A stretch of DNA of 46,325 nt from Candidatus Poribacteria bacterium. GTDB lineage: Bacteria > Poribacteria > WGA-4E > WGA-3G. The position numbers and the translations under genes are program-made. Below are positions 6,368 to 14,968 of this stretch, piece after piece. The notes beneath the pieces are model-generated. The model had not been told where the DNA came from and did no database searches. It worked only from the letters and a program-made list of their open reading frames with translations. The first letter of the stretch is position 1. Every line of letters starts with the position of its first letter. Location of the stretch: contig JAPPCZ010000031.1 in the NCBI GenBank assembly GCA_028824685.1, positions 1-46,325 on the forward strand, given 5' to 3'.

Positions 6368-8695
6368 TCAAAATACAGAAAACACCTCAACTTTGCCGGT
6401 GTCGATCCATCTCGCAATTACACTCTGTCCTGGAATTACGATACCGTTAGACTCAAATGCATCTGCCGCGAAATTGACGAATATTTCAACAGTATCCCCA
6501 AACTCGGTCCGTTGGACCTGCCTATCATCGCTCAACCACTCAAAATCGGTCATCATCTGTCCACCGATTTGCTGATGTAACGGTGAAAAGAAGGCGTAGT
6601 GTCGCTTTATCCACGCTTTATGCTTAGAAAACTCCGACATATTTAGGTGATATAATGGCGGGACATTGTAGAGCAACTCTAACAGTGTCAATGTTTCAAT
6701 AGCATTCTCAAATTTGAGGCTTCCAGAACCCCAATGGTTTGTTGTGATTACCGAGTCGTGAAATACAATCTGGTAAAGTGGTAAGCGAAAACGCGGATCG
6801 TAGTAGTGATACAGATAGTTCGATTTGAGAGGCACCTGCTTTATGTGAATCGCTGGGCCTTCAGGGGGCCAGTACCCACCAATATAGTAAGGTGAGGTTT
6901 TCGATTTCATGTCTGGATCACCCCATCCAATGACGGGAACAGTCATACCGTGTGCGAAGTGAAGCGTCGGTGCTGAATACGCAGCACCACCTTCCGAACC
7001 GACGACCATATTGTGTGTATCCCGAATCCATGCGATCCGAGCAAGTCGCGCGTTCATATCATCTAACTGCGTCGCGGGATGGGATATAGAATAATCGTCA
7101 AAGAGTTCGCCGTAAGCATCGCAGTCGATGAACCACGTATTGAAGTCTGATGGCATTTGATCAAGAATACCACTGACACGATCTTCAACATAAGGTTGTG
7201 CAACGAGCGGACTTAAATGATAGCCTTTCTTTTTAAACCCTCTACTTTTTGTGCCGTCTGCGTTGATAATCGCGCCACTTTCATAAAGGAACAGATCGAA
7301 CTGTGCTGTTTCCCACGTATTCTTTTCATCAGGGTGATGAATACTGTGATAAGAGTCATAAGGTCCGATCAGATACCCGAGTTCCTTCGCCTTCGCGACG
7401 GCAGTCGGATGCCGAAAACCATCTTGCCACGAATCAACGCCGAGCCAGAGTTTATCCAATCCATTTTCGGCAAATCGTTCCAGCAGTTTTACAGAGAGGC
7501 CGTCGCCCCATTCATCTGGATGCCGAAGTGTGTCTGGAAACGATGCATATAGTAGAAGGCAGTTGCGTCGATAAAGCTCAGGGGGCGATAGTTTTGATAC
7601 GTCTCGCGAAACTAATGTCTCCGTTTCTGTCGTTAAGGAAACCTTTGTCCAAATGGCTGGATCGTAAAAACTCAACTTCTCAAGTTGCTCGCTTAACGCA
7701 CGGCTTACAACGCGTAAACTGTATTTGGACGGATAGTCCGACTTAGCAATTTCACGGATTGCTTCCTGCGTCTCTACGTTCAATTGTGTCCAAATCTGCT
7801 TCGCAACCCCACCATTGCCACTCAATTTCGTTGCAAACGCTTTCCAATCTATTACATCGTATTGGCTGAGAAGTTTGCCGCCCCATAAATAGACATGCAC
7901 AGCACCGAGCAATTTCTCCGCCGCAGGCGTTTTCTGAACTTTTTCGGCAAACGAGACAAATTCAGCGTTCTCCATCAGATAACGCCGAAACTGCTTAGCA
8001 GGTGCAACAGGCGATGCCGTCCCAAGTAAGATACGGAAACCGTATGTTTTTCGTTCCCAATTCGGTGTGAATGTATGAGATACCTTCATACCTAACACAG
8101 AGGTTGATGTCTTACTGAAAAAGATTTGGTTATTGAACGGGTTGGTTAAAATGTAGGTAAGCGTTCGGTCGCCAAGGCCCAATCCCCAAAACGGCATTGA
8201 GAGACCCGCTGTTGTGTTTATGGGTCCCCGTTTGCTCAAGAAGTCCTGCCATGGAATGTCATTTTTGGGTACGTAACTTCCCTCAAAAAAAGGGAAAATA
8301 TAGGCACGGAGAGACTGGAAATCTTCAATAATGGGCCATGTCAAACTTGATGTGTCGCTTGTCCGTTCATCTTGAACAAATTCAACCGACAGCGATTCCT
8401 CTAACAACTCAAATCGAACGGTGAGAGAACGATCTGGAAAACTCCAACTGACAGCGTTGCCTTTTTGAACGAACTCCGTCACATCTCCGAACCCGGTCTG
8501 TTTTGACGAAATTGGCACAACAGTTTCCGCACCTACGGGATGTGCTTTCACGGCAAGCGATTGTGGAACGATGTCTACTGTCCACACAGAATTGCTGAGA
8601 CGGACGGTCTTAGGTACTGCGCCGATGCAGATGGAAGTCAACAGAAATATCCCTATGGATAAAACACAAAATCGTAATCTGGGCAATGGAGTCAA
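6368..8695 (-). CDS. Large secreted glycoside-hydrolase-like protein
   Basis: The 775-aa protein has a signal peptide (about 1-26, hydrophobic CVLSIGIFLLTSICIGA), an N-terminal all-beta mutarotase-like region (about 27-230), then a probable TIM-barrel (about 330-640) and a C-terminal beta region. Barrel motifs include LWLGVDSWQDGF, GPYDSYHSIH, FIDCDAYGELFDDYS and VGSEGGAAYS; the acidic residues at strand ends (Asp in FIDCDAYGE, Glu in GSEGG) are candidate catalytic groups. The pattern resembles GH101/DUF5696-type glycosidases, but I cannot fix the family or substrate. It starts with TTG at 8695; a TTG three codons later is equally possible. The neighbouring sugar isomerase-like gene suggests carbohydrate scavenging. 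Confidence 0.6.
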   Translation of the reverse strand: MTPLPRLRFCVLSIGIFLLTSICIGAVPKTVRLSNSVWTVDIVPQSLAVKAHPVGAETVVPISSKQTGFGDVTEFVQKGNAVSWSFPDRSLTVRFELLEESLSVEFVQDERTSDTSSLTWPIIEDFQSLRAYIFPFFEGSYVPKNDIPWQDFLSKRGPINTTAGLSMPFWGLGLGDRTLTYILTNPFNNQIFFSKTSTSVLGMKVSHTFTPNWERKTYGFRILLGTASPVAPAKQFRRYLMENAEFVSFAEKVQKTPAAEKLLGAVHVYLWGGKLLSQYDVIDWKAFATKLSGNGGVAKQIWTQLNVETQEAIREIAKSDYPSKYSLRVVSRALSEQLEKLSFYDPAIWTKVSLTTETETLVSRDVSKLSPPELYRRNCLLLYASFPDTLRHPDEWGDGLSVKLLERFAENGLDKLWLGVDSWQDGFRHPTAVAKAKELGYLIGPYDSYHSIHHPDEKNTWETAQFDLFLYESGAIINADGTKSRGFKKKGYHLSPLVAQPYVEDRVSGILDQMPSDFNTWFIDCDAYGELFDDYSISHPATQLDDMNARLARIAWIRDTHNMVVGSEGGAAYSAPTLHFAHGMTVPVIGWGDPDMKSKTSPYYIGGYWPPEGPAIHIKQVPLKSNYLYHYYDPRFRLPLYQIVFHDSVITTNHWGSGSLKFENAIETLTLLELLYNVPPLYHLNMSEFSKHKAWIKRHYAFFSPLHQQIGGQMMTDFEWLSDDRQVQRTEFGDTVEIFVNFAADAFESNGIVIPGQSVIARWIDTGKVEVFSVF

Positions 8696-8749
8696 TCCTC
8701 ACCTACTGTGAAATGGTGTGTCCGGGGAGCACGCCTACGCAGAAAGTAT

Positions 8750-9508
8750 CTACCTTGACAATTCTTCCCATAACGCCCGATAGAAATTCATCACTCGCAC
8801 AGGGTCGGAACTTCCCGCGATTTCTGCAAGGGTGTAACCTGTATATCCAGACGCTTTCAATGACGTAAACAGTTCGCGCCACGGGTATTCTCGCCGATGT
8901 AGTTCTGTGATATGAACCAAGCCGATTTTACCTTTGACGTAATTGAAATTTTTTAGAATTGATCCATCTTCTACCTCACCGAAGTTGGAATTCCAGCACA
9001 CGTATACGTTTTCGTGGTCAGCAACATCAATAATAGTCCGTATATGTCGGAGTTCGGAAGTGCCGCCACCGTGTACTTCCAGCCGAATTTGAACGCCAAG
9101 GTCTGCAGCGAATTCTCCGCATTCCCGCAATGCTAACCCAATTTGCTCTAAAGTTTTTTCCACAGGAACTTCACTTGGTAATCCATTTGGACGCACCTTT
9201 ACCCCCGGCGCGCCGACATCCGCTGCCAACTGAGAGTACTCTTTCGTGCCATCTATATTCTGACGAACAGCATCTTGATCAGTTGAATGATAGTCGAAAG
9301 CAGAACCCAAGCCTGCAATCTCAATAGGTGAATCCTCAAACTGCTGTTTTACTGCTGCCCGTTCACTTGCAGAGAGGTTAACCTCAACGCCGTGTGCATG
9401 AGTCGTCCGTAATTCTACACCTGAAAAACCAGTTTCCGAACACCGTTCAATGATAGTCGGAACATCCCAATCTTTTGCCATATTATATGTTACTAAACCA
9501 AGTTTCAT
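8750..9508 (-). CDS. Sugar phosphate isomerase/epimerase (xylose-isomerase-like TIM barrel)
   Basis: The 252-aa protein fits the AP-endonuclease-2/xylose isomerase-like TIM barrel family, which includes hydroxypyruvate isomerases, tagatose epimerases and inositol enzymes, all using a divalent metal. Visible strands carry GVELRTTHAHG, KVRPNG, IRLEVHGG (candidate ligand Glu), VCWNSN, LVHITEL and TLAEI (candidate ligand Glu). The position commonly filled by Asp in the metal site may be Asn in CWNSN. The start at 9508 has an excellent AAGGAGA 6 nt upstream. Substrate is unknown. It lies 54 nt upstream of the glycosidase-like gene on the same strand, so the two may be co-transcribed. Confidence 0.8.
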   Translation of the reverse strand: MKLGLVTYNMAKDWDVPTIIERCSETGFSGVELRTTHAHGVEVNLSASERAAVKQQFEDSPIEIAGLGSAFDYHSTDQDAVRQNIDGTKEYSQLAADVGAPGVKVRPNGLPSEVPVEKTLEQIGLALRECGEFAADLGVQIRLEVHGGGTSELRHIRTIIDVADHENVYVCWNSNFGEVEDGSILKNFNYVKGKIGLVHITELHRREYPWRELFTSLKASGYTGYTLAEIAGSSDPVRVMNFYRALWEELSR

Positions 9509-9517
9509 AAATTCTCC

Positions 9518-10087
9518 TTATTCAAATAGTTGTGCGACTGGACAAGAAAATCCTTCAACAACATCTTCCCCTGTGAGCGTGTCTTTGCGTGTGAGTGTTT
9601 TTATGTCTGTTTCTGAGCGAAACACCGTTACTGTTTGCGATTTGGGTTCGATCACCCAAACTATTTGTGTCCCAGCTTCCAGATAAGCGAATGCTTTGTC
9701 AATTACACGCTGGAAAGCATCTGATGGTGAAATAACCTCAACAGCAAGGTCTGGCGGTACTGGAAATGCTTTGCTCAGATCGTCAGGCAATTGTGCTGAA
9801 GAAATAAAAGCAATGTCCGGTTTCAGGACGCGCTCCCCTACCTGAAAACCTGTGTCTGGGGTAACGACCTCGCCGAATTGATTCTCACGCACATACAAAC
9901 CCAAGCACAAAAAAAACCTTGCACAAATTATTCCATGTTCCGCAGATGCTGCTGGCATCAGTATTATTTCTCCTTTAACGTACTCATATCCCTCCAAATC
10001 GCTCTCAAGAAATTCCTCCAACGTCATTGAAATGTTTTCTGGCGGCAGTGTTTCATTTGCAAATTCGTTGATGTTTTGTGGATGCAT
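9518..10087 (-). CDS. Uma2-family PD-(D/E)XK endonuclease-like protein, copy 1
   Basis: The 189-aa protein belongs to the Uma2 family (restriction-endonuclease fold, role unknown, expanded in cyanobacteria and other environmental bacteria). The family pattern is present: TLEEFLESDLEGYEYVKGEI at the start, KPDIAF, the PPDLAVEVISPSD strand with the acidic residues, and KAFAYLEAGTQIVWVIEP with the downstream lysine. The start at 10087 follows GGAGGAATTAAAA; an in-frame start 27 nt upstream lacks a ribosome site. It is the last of three tandem paralogues and has the same length as copy 2. Confidence 0.88.
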   Translation of the reverse strand: MHPQNINEFANETLPPENISMTLEEFLESDLEGYEYVKGEIILMPAASAEHGIICARFFLCLGLYVRENQFGEVVTPDTGFQVGERVLKPDIAFISSAQLPDDLSKAFPVPPDLAVEVISPSDAFQRVIDKAFAYLEAGTQIVWVIEPKSQTVTVFRSETDIKTLTRKDTLTGEDVVEGFSCPVAQLFE

Positions 10088-10126
10088 TTTTAATTCCTCC
10101 GTAGATAATTGCAACGCGAAATCTAT

Positions 10127-10696
10127 CTATTCAAAAAGTTGTGCGACTGGACAAGAAAATCCTTCAATGACATCTTCTCCTGTGAGCGTGTCTTTGCGTG
10201 TCAGCAACTTGATATCTGTTTCTGAACGATATACGGTTACTGTCTTGCCAATAGGTTCAAGAATCCAAACTATCTGTGTGCCAGCTTCCAGATAAGCGAA
10301 TACTTTTTCAATAATTCTCAGTGATATATCTGACTTGGAAATAACCTCAACAGCAAGGTCTGGCGGGACAGGGCATGCACGACTATGATCATCAGGTAGT
10401 CTATCTTTAGAAAGGAATGCAACATCTGGTTTCAGCACGCGTTCACCGACCTGAAAGCCAGTATCTGGCGTAACCACAATCCCCAGTTGATGTTCCTGTA
10501 CGTACAAAGCTAAGCTTAAATATACCTTGGAACATATAATTCCATGCTCCAATGAGGCAGCTGGCATCGGTATTATTTCTCCTTTAATGTACTCATATCC
10601 CTCTAAATCGCTCTCAAGAAATTCCACCAAAGTCATTGAAAAGTTTTCTGGTAGATGAGATTCTTGTGTCAATTCATTTATGTTTTGTGGATTCAT
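10127..10696 (-). CDS. Uma2-family PD-(D/E)XK endonuclease-like protein, copy 2
   Basis: This 189-aa paralogue matches copy 1 over most of its length, including the 20-residue EGYEYIKGEI region, KPDVAF and PPDLAVEVISKSD. The start at 10696 follows GGAGGAATGAA. The 3' end is nearly identical in DNA to copies 1 and 3 (GTTGTGCGACTGGACAAGAA block), ending FSCPVAQLFE in all three. The gap to copy 1 is 39 nt. The family's usual acidic and lysine positions are retained, so it may still be active. Confidence 0.88.
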   Translation of the reverse strand: MNPQNINELTQESHLPENFSMTLVEFLESDLEGYEYIKGEIIPMPAASLEHGIICSKVYLSLALYVQEHQLGIVVTPDTGFQVGERVLKPDVAFLSKDRLPDDHSRACPVPPDLAVEVISKSDISLRIIEKVFAYLEAGTQIVWILEPIGKTVTVYRSETDIKLLTRKDTLTGEDVIEGFSCPVAQLFE

Positions 10697-10734
10697 TTCA
10701 TTCCTCCGCAGTTCTTATGGTATTGGCATCGTAT

Positions 10735-11307
10735 CTATTCAAATAGTTGTGCGACTGGACAAGAAAATCCTTCAACAACATCCTCTCCTGTGAGCGTTTC
10801 ATTACGTGTAAGCGTTTTAATATCTGTTTCCGATCGATACACGGTTACCGTTTTTCCGATAGGTTCTATAATCCAAACCAGACGAGTGCCAGCGTTCAGA
10901 TAAGCGAATGCCTTTTCAGCGATATTATACTGAGGATCCGTCGGAGAAACGACTTCAACTGCCAGGTCTGGAGGTATTGGGGATCCTTGGCGCCTATTTT
11001 CAGGTAACCGTTCTGTTGAAACGAACGCAATATCAGGTTTTATCAATCTGTCACCTAACTTAAATGTTGTATCTGCGGGGTACAGACGACCTAAATGTTT
11101 TTCACGGATGTATGTACCTAAAGGCAAAATAAGGCTCATACTTATCTCACCATGCTCCATCGTTGGTGGGGACATGGGTAATAATTCTCCTTTAACGTAT
11201 TCATATCCTTCTATGTCATTTTGAAGAAATTCTTCCAATGTCATATCAGTTTTTATTGGAGCAAGGGATATCTCTGTCTGTTCATAACCGTTTTTTGGAA
11301 TATTCAT
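10735..11307 (-). CDS. Uma2-family PD-(D/E)XK endonuclease-like protein, copy 3
   Basis: This 190-aa paralogue is the first gene of the tandem and the most diverged in its N-terminal two thirds (EGYEYVKGELLPMSPPTMEHG, KPDIAFVSTERLP, PPDLAVEVVSPTD). Its last ~50 codons are nearly the same as those of copies 1 and 2. The start at 11307 has GAGG 7 nt upstream. It is divergent from the XRE/metallo-beta-lactamase gene, with 79 nt between them. Confidence 0.88.
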   Translation of the reverse strand: MNIPKNGYEQTEISLAPIKTDMTLEEFLQNDIEGYEYVKGELLPMSPPTMEHGEISMSLILPLGTYIREKHLGRLYPADTTFKLGDRLIKPDIAFVSTERLPENRRQGSPIPPDLAVEVVSPTDPQYNIAEKAFAYLNAGTRLVWIIEPIGKTVTVYRSETDIKTLTRNETLTGEDVVEGFSCPVAQLFE

Positions 11308-11324
11308 AAGATACCTCTTTTGAA

Positions 11325-11353
11325 TTGCTATATACCGATTTTTTTGCTATAAT
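11325..11353 (+). promoter_or_regulatory. Promoter of the XRE/metallo-beta-lactamase gene
   Basis: TTGCTA (11325-11330), 17-nt spacer, TATAAT (11348-11353) with an extended -10 TGC. The ATG at 11387 follows an AAAGGAGAA ribosome site. Confidence 0.65.
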
Positions 11354-11386
11354 TTCTCTAACTCTACAATAAAGGAGAACACATTC

Positions 11387-12214
11387 ATGGCATACGCACT
11401 TGAAGACGAATTTGGCGATATTATTGGTAAAGCCCGACGTGGACAAAACATGTCGCAGGGTGAAACAGCCTCAGTCGCTGGAATCACAGAATCAGATTTG
11501 TCACGTATGGAACAGTATACCTTAAAACCGACGGAAGCGCAAGTGTATAAACTTGCTGAAGTACTTAATTTAGATGGAGCAAAACTACTTGCAATTGCGG
11601 AAGAACAGTGGGAACCAGCACCTGTTCAGCAATCTGATGATGCAAGCCTTGATGTAATAACTGTAAGTGCACCTGTTGGTGGATGGCCAGTCAACGCCTA
11701 CCTTTTAATATGCAAAGCCACAGATGAAGCCGCAATCATTGACACTGCAGCACATCCCGCCCTTATTTTAGAACAACTTGATGCATATAAAGTTAATCCA
11801 ACTGCTATTCTATTGACTCATTCACATAAAGATCATACCGATGGGTTAGCTCAACTTGAAAACGCTACCGGTTGCCAAGCATATATCCATAAAAATGAAC
11901 CGAAACCGCGTAGTGCAGGCAAATTGCGGGAACTGGTTCATTCAGATGTTGTGGAAATCGGTGCGCTTATGGTGACTGTGCTTGATACACCTGGACATAC
12001 CCTCGGCGGCTGTAGTTTTCTAACACAAACAGCTGCTTTTGTAGGTGATGCCATTTTCGCTGGTTCGGTAGGAGGACCGAATATATCTTATCAAGATGAG
12101 ATTAATAGTGTGCGCGACAATCTGCTCTCGCTTCCAGATAATGTGAGACTTTTCCCTGGTCACGGTCCCGCAACAACCGTGGGCGAAGAGAAGTTACATA
12201 ATCCGTTTTTCTAA
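11387..12214 (+). CDS. XRE-type helix-turn-helix fused to a metallo-beta-lactamase hydrolase
   Basis: The 275-aa protein has two parts. Residues about 8-72 look like a Cro/C1 (XRE) helix-turn-helix, with MSQGETASVAGITESDLSRM as the recognition region. Residues about 88-275 form a metallo-beta-lactamase/glyoxalase-II-type domain with the full ligand set: His145-x-His147-x-Asp149-His150, His204 (PGHTLGG), Asp221 (GDAIFAG) and His259 (FPGHGP). The typical glyoxalase-II-like ending GEEKLHNPFF is present. Such hydrolases cleave thioesters such as S-lactoylglutathione analogues or persulfides. The fusion suggests DNA binding coupled to a small-molecule substrate. It has its own promoter and may be autoregulated. 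Which substrate it uses cannot be told. Confidence 0.85.
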   Translation: MAYALEDEFGDIIGKARRGQNMSQGETASVAGITESDLSRMEQYTLKPTEAQVYKLAEVLNLDGAKLLAIAEEQWEPAPVQQSDDASLDVITVSAPVGGWPVNAYLLICKATDEAAIIDTAAHPALILEQLDAYKVNPTAILLTHSHKDHTDGLAQLENATGCQAYIHKNEPKPRSAGKLRELVHSDVVEIGALMVTVLDTPGHTLGGCSFLTQTAAFVGDAIFAGSVGGPNISYQDEINSVRDNLLSLPDNVRLFPGHGPATTVGEEKLHNPFF

Positions 12215-12272
12215 GTTCCCGCCGCTGTAAAGGTCTGTATGTTCCTTGTCTGTGCCGTGTGAGGCTTGAATA

Positions 12273-13295
12273 TTGCTCTCGTATTTAGTCCAACGTTTTC
12301 TCTCCATTGGCTTGTCACTTCTTGGAGTGTCCCTCCTTGTATTCTTGATGGTTCATCTGATTCCCGGTGATGCAGCCCTTACCATTGCAGGCGAACGCGC
12401 CACTGAGGAAGTGCTTACGCAACTCCGAGAAGATATGGGACTTGACAAACCGCTATATCACCAATACGCGAAATATCTTTGGGGCCTCGCACGTCTTGAT
12501 TTAGGCCACTCCTTTAAAACAAAACAGCCCGTTTTAGAAGAAATCAAACGTTATTTTCCCGCAACTGCTGAATTAACCCTCGCAGCGATGGCATTCTCCA
12601 TATTTTTTGGCATAGCGGCAGGTATCATTGCGGCTGTCTATCGCGGTAAATTTTGGGATTATTTTTCCATGTCTACATCCCTCGCTGGCATCTCAATGCC
12701 GATCTTCTGGCTTGGATTGATGCTCATTCTACTTTTTTCCTATTACTTGAAGATATTGCCTGCTACAGGACGTTTAGACACAGTTTTGAGTTTGGATATT
12801 GAATCCCGTACCGGTTTTTACTTGATTGACACACTCCTTGCCAGAAATTTTACTGCATTCAAGGATGCTATCGAACATCTCATACTCCCTGCAATTACTT
12901 TAGGCACAATCCCGTTAGCGATTATTGCGCGAATGACGCGTTCAAGTCTGCTTGAAGTGTTAAATCAACCATACATTACCACTGCCTACGCAAAAGGTTT
13001 GTCAAAATGGAGGGTTATTATAAAACATGCGCTCAAAAACAGCATGGTTCCTGTTTTGACTATAATTGGTCTTGAATTCGGATATCTGATGGGAGGGGCG
13101 ATTTTAACTGAACATATTTTCTCATGGCCCGGACTCGGTTCATGGTTGCGCGATGCTGTTGAAGCACGGGATGTTCGTGCTGTACAAGGCGGTGTGCTTT
13201 TCGTTTCTGCCCTCTTTATGTTTGTGAACCTTATTGTTGACCTGTTGTACGCATATTTTGATCCGCGTATCCGAGTGGGAGACGAAACCAAATGA
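12273..13295 (+). CDS. ABC transporter permease, DppB/OppB type
   Basis: The 340-aa inner-membrane permease belongs to the peptide/nickel (BPD) type. It shows the N-terminal signature MLSYLVQRFLSIGLSLLG, the LGHSFKT loop, about six membrane segments, and the EAA loop (TAYAKGLSKWRVIIKHALKN, about 234-253) that docks with the ATPase. It begins with TTG; GAGG lies 8 nt upstream. The 3' end overlaps the next permease gene by 4 nt (ATGA), so the two are translationally coupled. Neither a binding protein nor Dpp/Opp ATPases are encoded here, so these must lie elsewhere. Confidence 0.9.
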   Translation: MLSYLVQRFLSIGLSLLGVSLLVFLMVHLIPGDAALTIAGERATEEVLTQLREDMGLDKPLYHQYAKYLWGLARLDLGHSFKTKQPVLEEIKRYFPATAELTLAAMAFSIFFGIAAGIIAAVYRGKFWDYFSMSTSLAGISMPIFWLGLMLILLFSYYLKILPATGRLDTVLSLDIESRTGFYLIDTLLARNFTAFKDAIEHLILPAITLGTIPLAIIARMTRSSLLEVLNQPYITTAYAKGLSKWRVIIKHALKNSMVPVLTIIGLEFGYLMGGAILTEHIFSWPGLGSWLRDAVEARDVRAVQGGVLFVSALFMFVNLIVDLLYAYFDPRIRVGDETK

Positions 13296-14146
13296 ATGAT
13301 ACTTCAATATCAACGGGTCAACCTAATGTCTTACGAAAACTTCTGCGGCACCGTTCAGCTACTATCGGTGCGTCTATCATCCTCTTTTTTGTCATTGTGG
13401 CAATCTTCGCTCCCCTTATTAAAACGCACGACCCAATGCAAGCTGAGATCGCAGATCGTCTCCAAGGTTGGTCAGCGGAACATTACCTTGGCACTGATGG
13501 CACTGGGCGTGATGTTTTTAGCCGAATTGTTTACGGTTCCCGTATCTCACTGAAGGTTGGATTGATTGCGATTACTTTTTCGCTTGGACTCGGGACGCTG
13601 TTCGGTGCAGTTGCTGGCTATTACGGTGGATGGTTAGACAACGTTATTATGCGTGTAATGGATATGATGCTTGCGATGCCGAGTATTCTGCTTGCGATGG
13701 TCATTGTTACGATTTTGGGGCAGAGTCTTACGAATGCAATTATCGCTGTATCTATTGTTTATATTCCGCAATATGCGCGGATTTTACGTGCTTCTGTTCT
13801 CAAAGTGCGCGAGTTAGACTACGTTACTGCAGCGAAGGTTATTGGCGCGAGTGACATCCGTATTCTGCTCACTACCGTTCTACCGAACTGTCTTGCCCCG
13901 TTGATTGTTCAAGCCACTTTGGGCATTGGCGCAGCTATTTTAGACGCTGCTGGACTCAGTTTTCTGGGACTCGGTGCAGAGGTTGGTGTGCCTGAATGGG
14001 GTGCAATGCTGAACGAAAATACAAAGTATATTCGTAAAGCCCCACTGGCTGTCACTGCTCCTGGTGTGGCAATCTTTCTCATTGTTTTAGGTTTTAACCT
14101 ACTCGGAGATGCACTGCGTGACGCGCTTGACCCGCAGATAGATTGA
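13292..14146 (+). CDS. ABC transporter permease, DppC/OppC type
   Basis: The 284-aa partner permease has the family's HDPMQAEIADRLQ and HYLGTDGTGRDVFSRIVYG hallmarks before the membrane domain, five to six membrane segments, an EAA-type loop (TAAKVIGASDIRILLTTVLP) and the C-terminal FNLLGDALRDALDPQ ending. It overlaps the DppB-type gene by 4 nt. Substrate is probably an oligopeptide, by family only. The gene is followed by an 822-nt spacer without an obvious strong terminator. Confidence 0.9.
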   Translation: MNDTSISTGQPNVLRKLLRHRSATIGASIILFFVIVAIFAPLIKTHDPMQAEIADRLQGWSAEHYLGTDGTGRDVFSRIVYGSRISLKVGLIAITFSLGLGTLFGAVAGYYGGWLDNVIMRVMDMMLAMPSILLAMVIVTILGQSLTNAIIAVSIVYIPQYARILRASVLKVRELDYVTAAKVIGASDIRILLTTVLPNCLAPLIVQATLGIGAAILDAAGLSFLGLGAEVGVPEWGAMLNENTKYIRKAPLAVTAPGVAIFLIVLGFNLLGDALRDALDPQID

Positions 14147-14167
14147 TTCAAATATAGAATATGTACT

Positions 14168-14259
14168 GGTTGATGATTTCTAACGAATTTGGTTGATGAT
14201 TACGCTATAAACCTATAATACATCAAGGTTTAGACAGGTTGATGATTCGGTTGATGATT
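14168..14259 (+). repeat. Four direct repeats of GGTTGATGATT
   Basis: Exact 11-nt copies begin at 14168, 14191, 14237 and 14249. The first three are 23 and 46 nt apart (multiples of 23), and the fourth is 12 nt later. The regular phasing resembles iterons or regulator binding sites, but no replication gene is nearby. Confidence 0.6.
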
Positions 14260-14673
14260 AAACTATTCTTGAAAACAAACAGAGACATTCAATTGTAGCG
14301 AAGCACTCTTAACCTTGATTCGTTCAGACAACCATCAACTTTTTCTGCAAACATATTGGAATTATATTGGATATCTATTGTTCCAAACAACACAAAACTT
14401 CTTACCACACCTCGCTAAGAGTTATAATATCAGTATGAAAAACAAAGAGGAAAACCGTGAATCCCAAGACAGATGAGAAATAGAAAATTAAAATTTAGTC
14501 CAAATAAGAAAAATGCCTATAAACCCATACACAGTCTGGATTTATAGAGAATTTAGAAATATACCGTGGTATGAAAAAACATACCGTATGGTATACTTTT
14601 AAGTAAAAAGTTCCCAATGAGATTATAGTGAATTCTTTAAAATAAATAAACATTTTGTTCTCTAATAGGCGAC

Positions 14674-14742
14674 GAATACCACACGCGTATTCTCATGGCA
14701 ACTGCTTATGCGCATCTGCCCAAGCATTTGGCATTGATTTGC
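14674..14742 (+). repeat. Dispersed repeat R4, copy a
   Basis: It begins GAATACCACACGCGTATTCT (a GAATAC...GTATTC palindrome) and continues with GCGCAT, CCAAGCATTTGGCATTGATT. A diverged copy is at 19944-20017 (GAATACCATACGCGTATTCT, GCGCATTTGGCGTTGATTTG). Confidence 0.55.
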
Positions 14743-14968
14743 TACCCAGCATACTGTTTCCGATCCTGAGGTAGCGAGCGAAACCACATTCAGAGTACAG
14801 AAATTGAATGACTCTGAAAACAAAATTTCTATTGATTTCAAATCGTATCTCTAATAAAATGCAACACAGATTCTTTTATTGATAAATTAATACAGTTACC
14901 TGAAAATGGACAATGTATATTGAAAGTTATTTCGTCTCATAGCCAAAAAAGTTTAGGTAAGACAACAA

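Larger units (their letters stand above)
14147..14968 (+). other. 822-nt spacer with short repeats, no clear gene
   Basis: The stretch holds four direct copies of GGTTGATGATT (14168-14259), two palindromes ATACCGTGGTAT (14561-14572) and ATACCGTATGGTAT (14581-14594) like those of the rRNA promoters, and a GAATAC/GTATTC repeat shared with 19944 (14674-14742). Short coding-like fragments near 14800-14968 are broken by stops and frame changes. Confidence 0.5.

Noticed and set aside
14800..14968. Short coding-like fragments upstream of the J-domain gene
   Set aside because: Protein-like runs exist in two frames but are interrupted by stops and frame changes; at most a decayed gene, with too little evidence to call one.
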